Of a stretch of DNA of 64,000 nucleotides, positions 52,144 to 60,717 are shown one piece after another. A program made the position numbers and the translations under genes. The stretch comes from Chloroflexota bacterium. Lineage in GTDB: Bacteria; Chloroflexota; UBA11872; UBA12225; JAJDUF01. Location: positions 36,660 through 100,659 of the forward strand of contig JAJDUF010000015.1 of NCBI GenBank assembly GCA_022826725.1. Direction: 5' to 3'. The first letter of the stretch is position 1. Every line of letters begins with the position of its first letter. The notes below the pieces were generated by a model. The model had not been told where the DNA came from. It did not search any database and worked only from the letters and a program-made list of their open reading frames with translations.

Positions 52144-53184
52144 CTAGAGCGCCCCGGAAGCTCGCAGCAGCGTCTCCTGCACGACAAAATCATGCACCGG
52201 ACCGAACGGTAGCATCCGCTCCCCGCGAATGGCCGCCGCAAGATCGTGCAGGTCCACGACGAAGCCGGCCCAGTCGCCGCCGTCCACGGTCTGCCAGCCG
52301 GCCTCGAAACCTCCGGCCGCCGCTTCCAGGTGCAGCCGCGCCTGCGTGCCACCGGGCGGCTCGATCACCAGCGTCCCTTCGGTCCCGAGCACTTCCAGCC
52401 GCCGCTGGGCGCCGACCTCCATTCCGGCCGACTCCACGACGGCCATCGCCCGGTCCCACTCCAGCACCGCCAGGCTATTGTCCACGAACGGCTGACCGGC
52501 CGCCTCATCGGGAATGTCCCTAACCGGCATCATGATCGGCCCGTCACCGCTCTCCGGCCGGCGAAAGTCGGAGCGCAGAAACGGCGAGACGCGCCGCGGC
52601 CGGCCCAGCACGGCCACCATCGGATCTATCAGGTGGCCGCACATCTCGAACATGATGTGCCCCGGGTACGGCATGGACTCCAGCCAGCGATCATAGCTCG
52701 ACTTCCCCTTGCCGATCCGGCCGCGGATGCTGAACACGTCGCCGAGTAGCCCCTCGCGCGTCAGCCGGTAGAGCAGTTGGAAGGGCGGGCTGTTGCGGAA
52801 GTGGTAGGCCATCAGCACGACAAGCTGTCGCGCGGCCGCAATGTCCAGCACCTCCCGATACGCTTCCAGCGAAGTCCCGGCCGGCTTCTCCAGGTACACG
52901 TGCTTGCCGGCCAGGAGAGACTGCTTGGCATCGCCCAGGAACTGCCAGATTTCCCCGTCAATGATGATCCCTTGAATGGTGTCGTCGGCCAGCAGGTCCT
53001 CCGCGCGGGGTACCCAGCGGATGCCGCTGTAGATGGGATCGGCTTCCCGCTGGCTGCGGACTGCGGGATTCGCCTCGAACGCCCCCGCGATCTCCATGTC
53101 ACCGGCCGCGCCGCTGGTGATCGCGCGCACTTTGCCGGACAGGTGACTGTGGACCGCGCCGAGGATACCGAGCCGGATAGTCAT
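52144..53184 (-). CDS. Gfo/Idh/MocA-family oxidoreductase (3 of 3)
   Basis: A 346-residue family member, more divergent. The N terminus reads IRLGILGAVHSHLSGKVRA, lacking the common GxGxxG (GAVHSH instead), while the EKP motif is kept in HVYLEKPAGTSLEAY. The GHIMFEMCGHLIDPMVAVLG segment is the catalytic region. ATG 53184 has AGGAG upstream. The altered nucleotide loop suggests a different cofactor mode or non-redox role. Confidence 0.88.
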   Translation of the reverse strand: MTIRLGILGAVHSHLSGKVRAITSGAAGDMEIAGAFEANPAVRSQREADPIYSGIRWVPRAEDLLADDTIQGIIIDGEIWQFLGDAKQSLLAGKHVYLEKPAGTSLEAYREVLDIAAARQLVVLMAYHFRNSPPFQLLYRLTREGLLGDVFSIRGRIGKGKSSYDRWLESMPYPGHIMFEMCGHLIDPMVAVLGRPRRVSPFLRSDFRRPESGDGPIMMPVRDIPDEAAGQPFVDNSLAVLEWDRAMAVVESAGMEVGAQRRLEVLGTEGTLVIEPPGGTQARLHLEAAAGGFEAGWQTVDGGDWAGFVVDLHDLAAAIRGERMLPFGPVHDFVVQETLLRASGAL

Positions 53185-53379
53185 GAACGTCACTCTCCTT
53201 GCTGCGGTCGGTGGCCCTGCTGGCCCCTATTTGGGCATGGAACCGGCCAGCCGACGCCGTTGCCGTGCATACTATACCCTGCTTGCTCCCGGCACTGACA
53301 ACATGCCCGGCCGTTGGTAGGACGAGCGCGACCGCAAAATACCGTTGCTCACGTTCACGCGGCCCCGGAGGGAACCCGG

Positions 53380-55647
53380 ATGCGACTCCTCGGCTATAGC
53401 GACCGCCTCAGCGTAGCGCCGGGCGACACGATCCGCTTCATGGTCAGCTGCGAGCACCCCTCCTACCGGGCGGACTTGGTGCGCCTCATCCACGGCGACG
53501 AAAACCCCCGAGGCCCCGGCTACAAGGAGCACCTCGTCGCGTCCGACATCAACGGCGAGTATCCGGGGCGGGTCCAGCACATTCACAGCGGCTCCTACGT
53601 CATCGTGGAGGACAACGCGCCACTACGGCAGATCGAGAGCTTTACATTGGCCGTCTGGCTCTATCCCACCATGCCTCAGGCCGGCAGCCAAGGCTTGCTG
53701 ACACGGTGGTCGGCCGCCGACGGCGCCGGCTACGGCTTGTTTATCGGTGAGGCCGGTGATCTGGCGCTATGGCTGGGTGACGCCGGCACCGTCGAGCGCC
53801 TCCGCACCGGCACGCCGCTCCGCGCGCACGACTGGTACTTCGTCGCCGCGACCTACGACGCCACCAGTGGCAATGTGCGCCTCTACCAGGAGCCGGTGCG
53901 CCGCTGGCCGGTCGAGACCACCCGCGCGGTGGTCCAGCAGACGGCGGCAGTGCGGCCGCGGTGCGGCGCCGGCACCCCCTTTCTCATGGCCGCCTGCGGC
54001 GCCGTGAGCGGGCACTTCAACGGCAAGCTCGACCGGCCCTCGCTCTTTGGCCGGGCGCTGCGTCCAGCGGAGGTGGCTGCGCTCCAGGCCGGTGCATCGC
54101 CCCACGACTGCGGCGCGGCGCTCGTCGCGGCCTGGGATTTCAGCGCCGACATCCCCACGGACAAGGTCACGGATACCTCGAATCACCAGCTCCACGGACG
54201 CGCGATCAACATGCCGACGCGGGCAGTGACCGGCTACAACTGGACCGGCACGGAAACGAGCTTTCGGCTCGCGCCGCACGAGTACGGCGCGATCTACTTC
54301 CACGACGACGATCTCGAAGACGCCGGCTGGAAAAGCGATTTTGCGCTCACCGTGCCATCGGACCTGCCGAGTGGCGTCTATGCCGCTCGCCTGCGCGCCA
54401 ACGACGACGAGGACTACCTGCCCTTCTTTGTCCGTCCGCCGCCGGGCACGTGTACGGCCCCCATCGCCCTCCTGTTCCCCACGATCCACTATCTGGCCTA
54501 CGCGAACTTCCGCGACATCAGCGGCGGGATCTGGGATCTGGAAAACCTCCCCAATGCAGACGTGAGCGCCCATCGCGCCGAGTACGCCTACGCCGCGCAG
54601 CACGGCCTACCAGGGCTGTACGACCTCCACTCCGACGGGTCCGGCACCGCGTATGTCTCGCGCTTGCGCCCCATCCTGAACATGCGCCCGAAGTTTCGCT
54701 ACCGCGTCTGGGGCGCGCCCGCCCGCTTTCCCGCCGACCTCTACCTGACTGATTGGCTCGAAACGAAGGGCTACGCCGCCGACATCATCACCGACGACGA
54801 CCTCCACGCGGAAGGAGCGGACCTACTCGCCCCCTACAAGGTGGTGCTGACCGGCTCCCACCACGAGTATTGGACGGCCCAGATGCTGGCGGCGCTGGAC
54901 ACGTACCTGCAAGCTGGCGGGCGACTCATGTACCTGGGCGGCAACAGCCTCTTCGGAGTTACGTCGGTTGATCCGCATCGGCCGCACGTCATCGAGGTCC
55001 GCCGCTGGGGAACGAGTTGGCCGTTCGAGATGCCACCCGGCGAGCGCTACCACAGCACCACCGGCGAGCCGGGCGGCACCTGGCGCAACCGCGGCTGGGC
55101 GCCCAATCGGTTCGTCGGTGTCGGCTCGTCTGCGGCCGGGTTTGACCGCGGCGCTCCCTACGTGCGGCAGTCGGGCAGCTTCGACCCGCGCGCGGCCTTC
55201 ATCTTCGCGGGCATCGGTCCCGACGAGGCTATCGGCGATTTCCCCTCACTGATGGTGCAGCACGGCGCGGCCGGCTACGAAACGGATCGCCTCGACTTCA
55301 GCCTGGGCACGCCGCCACACGCCCTCCTGCTGGCGTCGTCTGTCGGCCACTCGGACCGCTACAACGCCTTCATAGACGAACGCTTGCAGTTCACCAAAGG
55401 GATAGACGGCGTGTCCTCGACTACACCGCCACAGGAGGGTGTCCTACACCCCTTCATTCGCGCCGATATGGTCTACTTCGAGACGCCAAACGGGGGAGCG
55501 GTCTTCTCCGTCGGGTCCATCGCCTGGCGCGGCAGCCTCTCGTTCAACGGCTACGACAACAACGTCTCGCGCATCACCGAGAACGTCCTGCGCCGCTTCG
55601 CCGAAGTAGATCAGCACGGCGGGGTAGAAGACGGCAGCGGCGATTAG
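53380..55647 (+). CDS. N,N-dimethylformamidase large subunit-like protein
   Basis: A 755-residue protein resembling the DMFase large (beta) subunit: an N-terminal concanavalin/LamG-like domain (about residues 80-240), a beta-rich domain, and a C-terminal glutamine amidotransferase-like domain. In DMFase iron is held by two tyrosines and one glutamate; here Tyr374 (HYLAYANF), Tyr414 (LYDLH) and Glu496 (TGSHHEYW) have matching spacing. Length also matches. The family hydrolyses small N-substituted amides. The small alpha subunit is not adjacent. ATG 53380 has GGAGGG upstream. Confidence 0.85.
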   Translation: MRLLGYSDRLSVAPGDTIRFMVSCEHPSYRADLVRLIHGDENPRGPGYKEHLVASDINGEYPGRVQHIHSGSYVIVEDNAPLRQIESFTLAVWLYPTMPQAGSQGLLTRWSAADGAGYGLFIGEAGDLALWLGDAGTVERLRTGTPLRAHDWYFVAATYDATSGNVRLYQEPVRRWPVETTRAVVQQTAAVRPRCGAGTPFLMAACGAVSGHFNGKLDRPSLFGRALRPAEVAALQAGASPHDCGAALVAAWDFSADIPTDKVTDTSNHQLHGRAINMPTRAVTGYNWTGTETSFRLAPHEYGAIYFHDDDLEDAGWKSDFALTVPSDLPSGVYAARLRANDDEDYLPFFVRPPPGTCTAPIALLFPTIHYLAYANFRDISGGIWDLENLPNADVSAHRAEYAYAAQHGLPGLYDLHSDGSGTAYVSRLRPILNMRPKFRYRVWGAPARFPADLYLTDWLETKGYAADIITDDDLHAEGADLLAPYKVVLTGSHHEYWTAQMLAALDTYLQAGGRLMYLGGNSLFGVTSVDPHRPHVIEVRRWGTSWPFEMPPGERYHSTTGEPGGTWRNRGWAPNRFVGVGSSAAGFDRGAPYVRQSGSFDPRAAFIFAGIGPDEAIGDFPSLMVQHGAAGYETDRLDFSLGTPPHALLLASSVGHSDRYNAFIDERLQFTKGIDGVSSTTPPQEGVLHPFIRADMVYFETPNGGAVFSVGSIAWRGSLSFNGYDNNVSRITENVLRRFAEVDQHGGVEDGSGD

Positions 55648-55684
55648 CCGCCCCCCAACGATCCGGAAAGGACGGTATAGAGCC

Positions 55685-56914
55685 GTGGCCCAGGAGTTCG
55701 AGCAGACACACAAACGCCCCCCATATCCGATGCCCCCACCGCTGTCGTTTCCCGAGACGGGCCTCTCCGCCGCGGCCACGCTCGACGGCGTGCGCGAGCG
55801 CCTCAGCCAAGACCCCTACGCGGTCGAGCGCAACTTCGGCGTCAGCTACGTCGGCCCACCCCATCCGATCACGCAGCAAGCCGCTGAGTTGGCGGCCGGC
55901 ACCTTCTTTACCGAGTGGGCACGCGACATGAATCCGGGCACGCACCGGCTCGAAAAAGAAGCCGTGCGGATGATGGCCTCCCTCCTCGGCCACCCCGAGG
56001 CCGTCGGCTTCATCACCAGCGGCGGCACCGAGTCGAACCTATCGGCGCTGCGCTTGGCCCGCAATCTGGCGCGGAAGGACAGCCCGGAAGTCATCATGCC
56101 CGAATCCGCGCACTACAGCTTCCGGGTCGCCGCCGAGCTGATGGGCCTGCGGCTGCACGAGGTGCCCCTCGACGGCGCCTTCCGGCCACGCATGGACCAG
56201 GTCGAGACGCTGATAAATGAGCGAACCATCGCGCTGGTGTGCTCCGCGCCGGACGGCAGCCTGGGACAGCTGGACCCGGTGAGCGAGTTCGCCGCCCTCG
56301 CCGCGCAGCACGGCCTCTACCTCCACGTAGACGCTGCGTTTGGCGGCTTCTTTCTGCCCTTCATGCGCGATCTGGGCTACGACGTGCCGCCCTTCGACTT
56401 CTCCCTGCCGGGCGTAAGCTCCATCATGACCGACGGGCACAAGCTCGGTCTCCTGCCCGTGGCGACGGGCTTCTTCCTCATCCGCGACGAGGCCATGCTG
56501 CAAGCCATTCCCACCGAGACTACCGTCATCCATAACATCACGGCCACCAAGCCCGGCGACCATGCGGCCGCAGCCTGGGCGGTCATGCAGCGGCTCGGCC
56601 GCGCCGGATACCGGGAGTCGGCGCGCCGTATCCTGGAGGTGGTGGATACCATTGTCGCAGGGATCGAAGGAATCGAAGAGTTGCGGCTCGTCGTCAAGCC
56701 GCTGATTCCCGTCGTGAACTTCACCTCGGACGTGCTCGATGTCGAGCAGGTTTACCGCGAGCTACGCGCCCGTGGCTGGGGGTCTACCTACGGCCGCCTG
56801 TATGATATGCCGCGGATCCGTTTCTCGATCCACCCGCACCGCGACCTGGATCACGCCCACCAGCTTGTCGCGGCCCTGGCAGACTCGGTCGCCGCGGTGC
56901 GGAAGCGCAGCTAG
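55685..56914 (+). CDS. PLP-dependent group II decarboxylase / aminotransferase-fold lyase
   Basis: A 409-residue PLP enzyme of the glutamate/tyrosine decarboxylase (MfnA) and sphingosine-phosphate lyase group. Lys253 in TDGHKLGLLPVATGFFL is the PLP lysine; LHVDAAFGGFFLPF provides the ring-binding aspartate, and FITSGGTESNLSALRLAR the phosphate site. It starts at GTG 55685, 38 bases after the dimethylformamidase-like gene, so the two may be cotranscribed. It probably decarboxylates an amino acid or cleaves an amine substrate. Confidence 0.9.
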   Translation: MAQEFEQTHKRPPYPMPPPLSFPETGLSAAATLDGVRERLSQDPYAVERNFGVSYVGPPHPITQQAAELAAGTFFTEWARDMNPGTHRLEKEAVRMMASLLGHPEAVGFITSGGTESNLSALRLARNLARKDSPEVIMPESAHYSFRVAAELMGLRLHEVPLDGAFRPRMDQVETLINERTIALVCSAPDGSLGQLDPVSEFAALAAQHGLYLHVDAAFGGFFLPFMRDLGYDVPPFDFSLPGVSSIMTDGHKLGLLPVATGFFLIRDEAMLQAIPTETTVIHNITATKPGDHAAAAWAVMQRLGRAGYRESARRILEVVDTIVAGIEGIEELRLVVKPLIPVVNFTSDVLDVEQVYRELRARGWGSTYGRLYDMPRIRFSIHPHRDLDHAHQLVAALADSVAAVRKRS

Positions 56915-56951
56915 ACACCGGCCGCACCGCAGTGGTCTCCGGAGCATAAAG

Positions 56952-56992
56952 TCCCGTCCCCCCGCCGCAGCGGGGGGACCATAGGGGGCCTC
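56952..56992. repeat. Family C repeat
   Basis: CCGTCCCCCCGCCGC pairs with GCGGCGGGGGG-type arms (here GCAGCGGGGGGACC), then CATAGGGGGCC. It lies between co-directional decarboxylase and PhyH genes. Confidence 0.8.
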
Positions 56993-57032
56993 CCTCCAGG
57001 CGTGGTAGCATGAGACCGCGAAGGAGAGTGCT

Positions 57033-58211
57033 ATGCAAGTCAACCCCCAGCAGCTACTGGACGACGGCTTCATCATCCTGCGGCAGGTCGTCCCGCCGGA
57101 GCAGCTCGACAGCCTGCGCGCCAGCTACGAAACCATCGTCGAGCGCCAGCACCGGCGCTGGGCCGGCGAGCTCGACTGGGACGTGCCGGTGGCGATGGAC
57201 TACAAGTCCAAACAGCCGCGCGTGGTGCTCAACGCCATCGTGGACGCGGCCACCGCCGATACCGTGGACTTCAACCTCCACGACCACACGCTGGGCGTCA
57301 GTCGCCAATTGATGCAAGCACCGGAGGCCGCGCCTACGGCCATGTTCTTCATGTCCAATCCAGCGACGGACCACGGCCCCGATCCCTGGCACCGCGACGC
57401 CGTCGGCCGCCGGCTGGCACCGCTGCAGGGCCTGCAAGCGGACATGCTGGCCAACGCACCGGGCTACGTCCAGTGGAACATCCCCCTCTACGACGATGAC
57501 GTGCTCTGGGTGGTGCCCGGCAGCCACCGGCGCCCGAACACGGCGGCGGAGGACCGACAACTGGCCGAGAATCCGCGAGCACCGCTGCCGGGCGGCGTGC
57601 AGGTGCGGCTCAAGGCCGGCGACGGCGTGGTCTACAGCAATCTGATCCTGCACTGGCCAAGCGACTACAGCACCAAGCACCGGCGCACCATCCACCTCGG
57701 CTACCGCTCGTTCGGCGGCGCTATCTTCCCTTACAGCACCCACTTCTACTGGGACTTGGGGTTCACTAAGCACCTATCGCCGGCGTCGCGAGCGCGGTTC
57801 GAGCGCTTCGCGGCGCTGCACGCGCAGGAGCGCGACCATATCGAGGCCTTCTTCCGCGCGATCTTGGACCGCGATGAGGCGGCCTTCCGGTCAGAGCTGG
57901 CCGTGCTGCATCCGGGCGAGGCAGAGCGGCTAGTCTGCGTAACCCTGTTATCCCGGCTGGCCACCAAGCTCCATGAGCTGACCCTCCCCGAGATCGCCAG
58001 CTTGCCCCACAACGACCAGTCGAAAGCCGTCGGCGACCAGCGCACCAGCTTCTATCTGCTGCAAGACATGGCCGACCGCTTCTCGGCTGCGGAAACGGAC
58101 CTCCTGTACCGCCGCTTTGCGCCCCTGGAGGCGCAGACGGACTCGGTCGTGGACATGCCGGACAGCTACGACGTCGAAGACTTCATCGCCACCTGGCGCA
58201 ACAGCGACTAA
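57033..58211 (+). CDS. PhyH-family dioxygenase (3 of 3), long form
   Basis: A 392-residue Fe(II)/2-oxoglutarate dioxygenase. The HxD site is DPWHRDAVG (H-R-D), with LWVVPGSHRRPN and the distal histidine in LILHWPSDYSTKHRRTIHLG. A C-terminal helical extension of about 120 residues is not in the other two copies. GAAGGAGAG precedes the ATG. Its stop (58209-58211) is directly followed by an RHS remnant, so this is the edge of an insertion or rearrangement. Confidence 0.9.
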   Translation: MQVNPQQLLDDGFIILRQVVPPEQLDSLRASYETIVERQHRRWAGELDWDVPVAMDYKSKQPRVVLNAIVDAATADTVDFNLHDHTLGVSRQLMQAPEAAPTAMFFMSNPATDHGPDPWHRDAVGRRLAPLQGLQADMLANAPGYVQWNIPLYDDDVLWVVPGSHRRPNTAAEDRQLAENPRAPLPGGVQVRLKAGDGVVYSNLILHWPSDYSTKHRRTIHLGYRSFGGAIFPYSTHFYWDLGFTKHLSPASRARFERFAALHAQERDHIEAFFRAILDRDEAAFRSELAVLHPGEAERLVCVTLLSRLATKLHELTLPEIASLPHNDQSKAVGDQRTSFYLLQDMADRFSAAETDLLYRRFAPLEAQTDSVVDMPDSYDVEDFIATWRNSD

Positions 58212-58443
58212 CGCAGTTTCGGCGCTCCGGCCCCCGGCAACCCGCAGACGCTGAATCGCTATAGCTATGCCTCCAACAATCATCTAGTCTATGTGGAGCC
58301 AGAGGGTTACAATCCTTCTGCGGTGCCAGGGGGCCTGCGTATTTACACTGGCAGCGGCGGGCACGATAGGCATCGCCATTGTGGGCAAGCATCAACCAGT
58401 AACACGCGAGGAGTACGAGAGATTTAGGGAGTTCGTGAGATGA
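58212..58443 (+). pseudogene. RHS-family core C-terminal fragment, frameshifted
   Basis: Reading from 58212 in frame gives PGNPQTLNRYSYASNN followed by HLVYVEPEGYN, the canonical end of an RHS repeat-associated core. The frame then breaks. In the +1 frame the downstream part continues as a hydrophobic segment (LAAAGTIGIAIVG) and KHQPVTREEYERFREFVR, ending at a TGA that overlaps the next ATG as ATGA. This looks like the tip of an RHS toxin whose body has been lost. It adjoins the PhyH stop with no gap. Confidence 0.75.
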
Positions 58444-58766
58444 ATCTGTACGATGCTCTGACCATACAAGATGCGCTTTCGCTGATCGCAGGTAATCTGC
58501 TTGCCATGAAAGAGAATGAGAGATTTGTAGAGAGACTTTTTCGCGAGCAAGAGGGGGATTGGATAGTCGTGGAGCCTCTGTGTGAAGGACTTCCTGAGGT
58601 GAGCGATGAGCTTCAAGAATTGGGGGATTCCGTGCGAGAATCACTTCTGGTTAATTGGATAACCTTCGCTGGCAGCTATAGCATAATCGTATTTCTTTCG
58701 ACAGATGTGCTTTGGAGTACTGTTGCTCTGTACAATATGAAATCGTTTCTGGAGGGAGATACATGA
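58440..58766 (+). CDS. Orphan immunity-like protein after RHS remnant
   Basis: A 108-residue protein with a clearly AT-richer gene than its surroundings. It is helical and acidic, starting MNLYDALTIQDALSLIAGNL, and not recognised. Its ATG overlaps the stop of the RHS tip, the usual toxin-immunity arrangement, so I infer an immunity gene kept after loss of its toxin. It might instead be part of the transferred tail region without immunity function. Confidence 0.55.
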   Translation: MNLYDALTIQDALSLIAGNLLAMKENERFVERLFREQEGDWIVVEPLCEGLPEVSDELQELGDSVRESLLVNWITFAGSYSIIVFLSTDVLWSTVALYNMKSFLEGDT

Positions 58767-58807
58767 TCCGTTATCGAAGCACAACTAGAAGAGCTAGATC
58801 ATTGCGA

Positions 58808-60007
58808 TTAATCCGTGAGATCACTCCTCGCAAGCAGATCCGTATACAGCTCCGCGAGCCGGCGGCCACTGTCGTGCCAGGAGAACTCCTCGCAGGCTCG
58901 CCGCCGCAGCAGTGCCCCAAGCTCCCGGCGGCGCAGGGGATCGCCGAGTAGCTCCGTAATCCGGTCGGCCAGCGCAAACGGATTGCCGGGCGGCGCATAC
59001 ACACCGTGCGGGCCGAGCAGCTCCCGCGCCACCGCCGTCGCAAACGCGACCGTCGGCAGCCCCATCGCCATGTAGTTCAGGATTTTGCCGTTCCCCTCGG
59101 TCTCCGAGAGCTTGGGTGCGACCGCAACATCACCCAAACTAAGGTATTGCGGCGCCTGGCGGTACGGTACCCGCCCCGTGAACGTCACGTGGTCGAGCAG
59201 TTGGAGGTCGTAGGCCATGCGACGATATTGCTCCAACCCTGGATACCCCATGATGAGGAAGTGCGTGGACGGGTGCTGCCGCACGACCTGTACTGCCGCG
59301 TGCAGCAGTTGCGGGATACCCTGATAGTCTGCAAGCAGGCCCAGGAAGACGACGACGCGGCGGCCGGCCGGAATGCCGAGCGTCGTGCGGAGAGCGGCCA
59401 CCTCGGCGTCATCCTTGGGCCGGGGCCGAAAAAAGCCCGGGTCCACCGCATCGGTCAGCGCGAACAGCGGCCTGTCCGCGCGGCCCGTCGCCGCCAGTTG
59501 TGCCTGCGCTTGCTCCGAGCTGGTGATGATGACGTCGGGCAGGCCATTAATCCACCTCTCCAGATGGGTGAAGAGCCGGAGCACTGGGCTACGCGCCGAC
59601 AGGAAGCCGTGATCGAGCATCTCTGCGGTGAGACTGCCCTGGTAATCGAACACCAGCGGGCAACGGAGCAGCCTCGCTACTACAGCGCCGATCAGCGCGC
59701 CCTCGTGCAAGTGTGCATGCACTACGTCCACGCGCTGGCGGACGGCGGTCACAAGCGCGGTCGCGGTCAGCAGCAGGTCGAAGTAGGGCTTGTGCCAATG
59801 CGAGCCGATCCGCACGCGCCGCTGCCAGGGCAGCCGCGGCATCCGCACAATGCGGATACCGGGCACGGGATCGCCGGTGTGGTAGGTGCAGAGCGTCACC
59901 TGGTGGCCAAGCTGCTGGAGAGCGCGAATCTCCTCCAGGATGCGGACGTGGCAGCCATAGTCGGCGAAGAACGATGTCGGAGCAATGCTGAGTATGTGAT
60001 ATGGCAC
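58808..60007 (-). CDS. Glycosyltransferase family 4-like protein
   Basis: A 399-residue GT-B glycosyltransferase. The N-terminal half shows PTSFFADYGCHVRILEEIRA and the acceptor-domain VVHAHLHEGALIGA; the donor domain has VVFLGLLADYQGIPQLLHA and the catalytic EX7E-type region KLSETEGNGKILNYMAMGLP. It transfers sugars to lipid or surface glycans. GTG 60007 has a strong AGGAGG. It is divergent from tsaE. Confidence 0.92.
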   Translation of the reverse strand: MPYHILSIAPTSFFADYGCHVRILEEIRALQQLGHQVTLCTYHTGDPVPGIRIVRMPRLPWQRRVRIGSHWHKPYFDLLLTATALVTAVRQRVDVVHAHLHEGALIGAVVARLLRCPLVFDYQGSLTAEMLDHGFLSARSPVLRLFTHLERWINGLPDVIITSSEQAQAQLAATGRADRPLFALTDAVDPGFFRPRPKDDAEVAALRTTLGIPAGRRVVVFLGLLADYQGIPQLLHAAVQVVRQHPSTHFLIMGYPGLEQYRRMAYDLQLLDHVTFTGRVPYRQAPQYLSLGDVAVAPKLSETEGNGKILNYMAMGLPTVAFATAVARELLGPHGVYAPPGNPFALADRITELLGDPLRRRELGALLRRRACEEFSWHDSGRRLAELYTDLLARSDLTD

Positions 60008-60189
60008 TCGACCTCCTACGCCTCAACACGGCAACACTGGCTCCGACCGGCGCGATTGTAGTGGCCGCACTCGGCGCCCGTCAACCCACTGCCGGTCACT
60101 CGTGCTTGTATATCGTCGGAGGCATTCGCTATGCTTGCCCGTCAGATGGCTCCGCCGCCTCACCTCACGGTGGCGAAGAGGAAACCAGC

Positions 60190-60675
60190 GTGGCCACACA
60201 GGATACGCTCGACTTTATCAGCCACAGCGCCCGCCAGACCGGGCAATTCGGCGCGCAGCTCGGCGGCCTCTTGGCGCCCGGCGATCTCATCCTGCTCGAC
60301 GGCTCCGTCGGCGCCGGGAAGACCACCATGGCGCAGGGAATTGCCCGCGGTTTGGGGATTGGCGAGCCGGTCATCAGTCCCTCGTTCACCATCGTCCGAG
60401 AGTATGTCGGACGACTGCCGTTGTATCACATTGACCTCTATCGTCTGGCACCCGGGAGCGCACTCGAATCTATCGGTATCGAAGACTATCTGTATGGTGA
60501 CGGCGCAGTGGTCATCGAATGGCCGGACCGCGCCGACGCTTTGCTTCCGGCAGAGCATCTACAGGTGCGCCTCCGCGTTACCGGCGACACGCAGCGCAGC
60601 ATCCGCATGGTCCCGGTCGGCACCCGGACCGGCCAACTGCTTGAAGAATTCCGCCGTCAGGCCCTTGGCGGGTGA
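60190..60675 (+). CDS. tsaE: tRNA threonylcarbamoyladenosine biosynthesis ATPase TsaE
   Basis: A 161-residue ATPase needed for t6A37 tRNA modification with TsaB and TsaD. Walker A is GSVGAGKTT at residues 38-46, then SPSFTIVREY, YHIDLYRL and the C-terminal VVIEWPDRAD. Start GTG 60190 has GAGGAA upstream; the longer ORF from 60001 overlaps the divergent glycosyltransferase and is not used. tsaB follows by 42 bases. Confidence 0.95.
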   Translation: MATQDTLDFISHSARQTGQFGAQLGGLLAPGDLILLDGSVGAGKTTMAQGIARGLGIGEPVISPSFTIVREYVGRLPLYHIDLYRLAPGSALESIGIEDYLYGDGAVVIEWPDRADALLPAEHLQVRLRVTGDTQRSIRMVPVGTRTGQLLEEFRRQALGG

Positions 60676-60717
60676 AGCGCAGAAAGCACATCATCATGAT
60701 GAGGGTATCGGTCATCC

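Noticed and set aside
58763..58951. Small frame overlapping the immunity-like gene's stop as ATGA
   Set aside because: It runs antisense into the glycosyltransferase gene and lacks recognisable features; the first 20 codons may be a transferred remnant.
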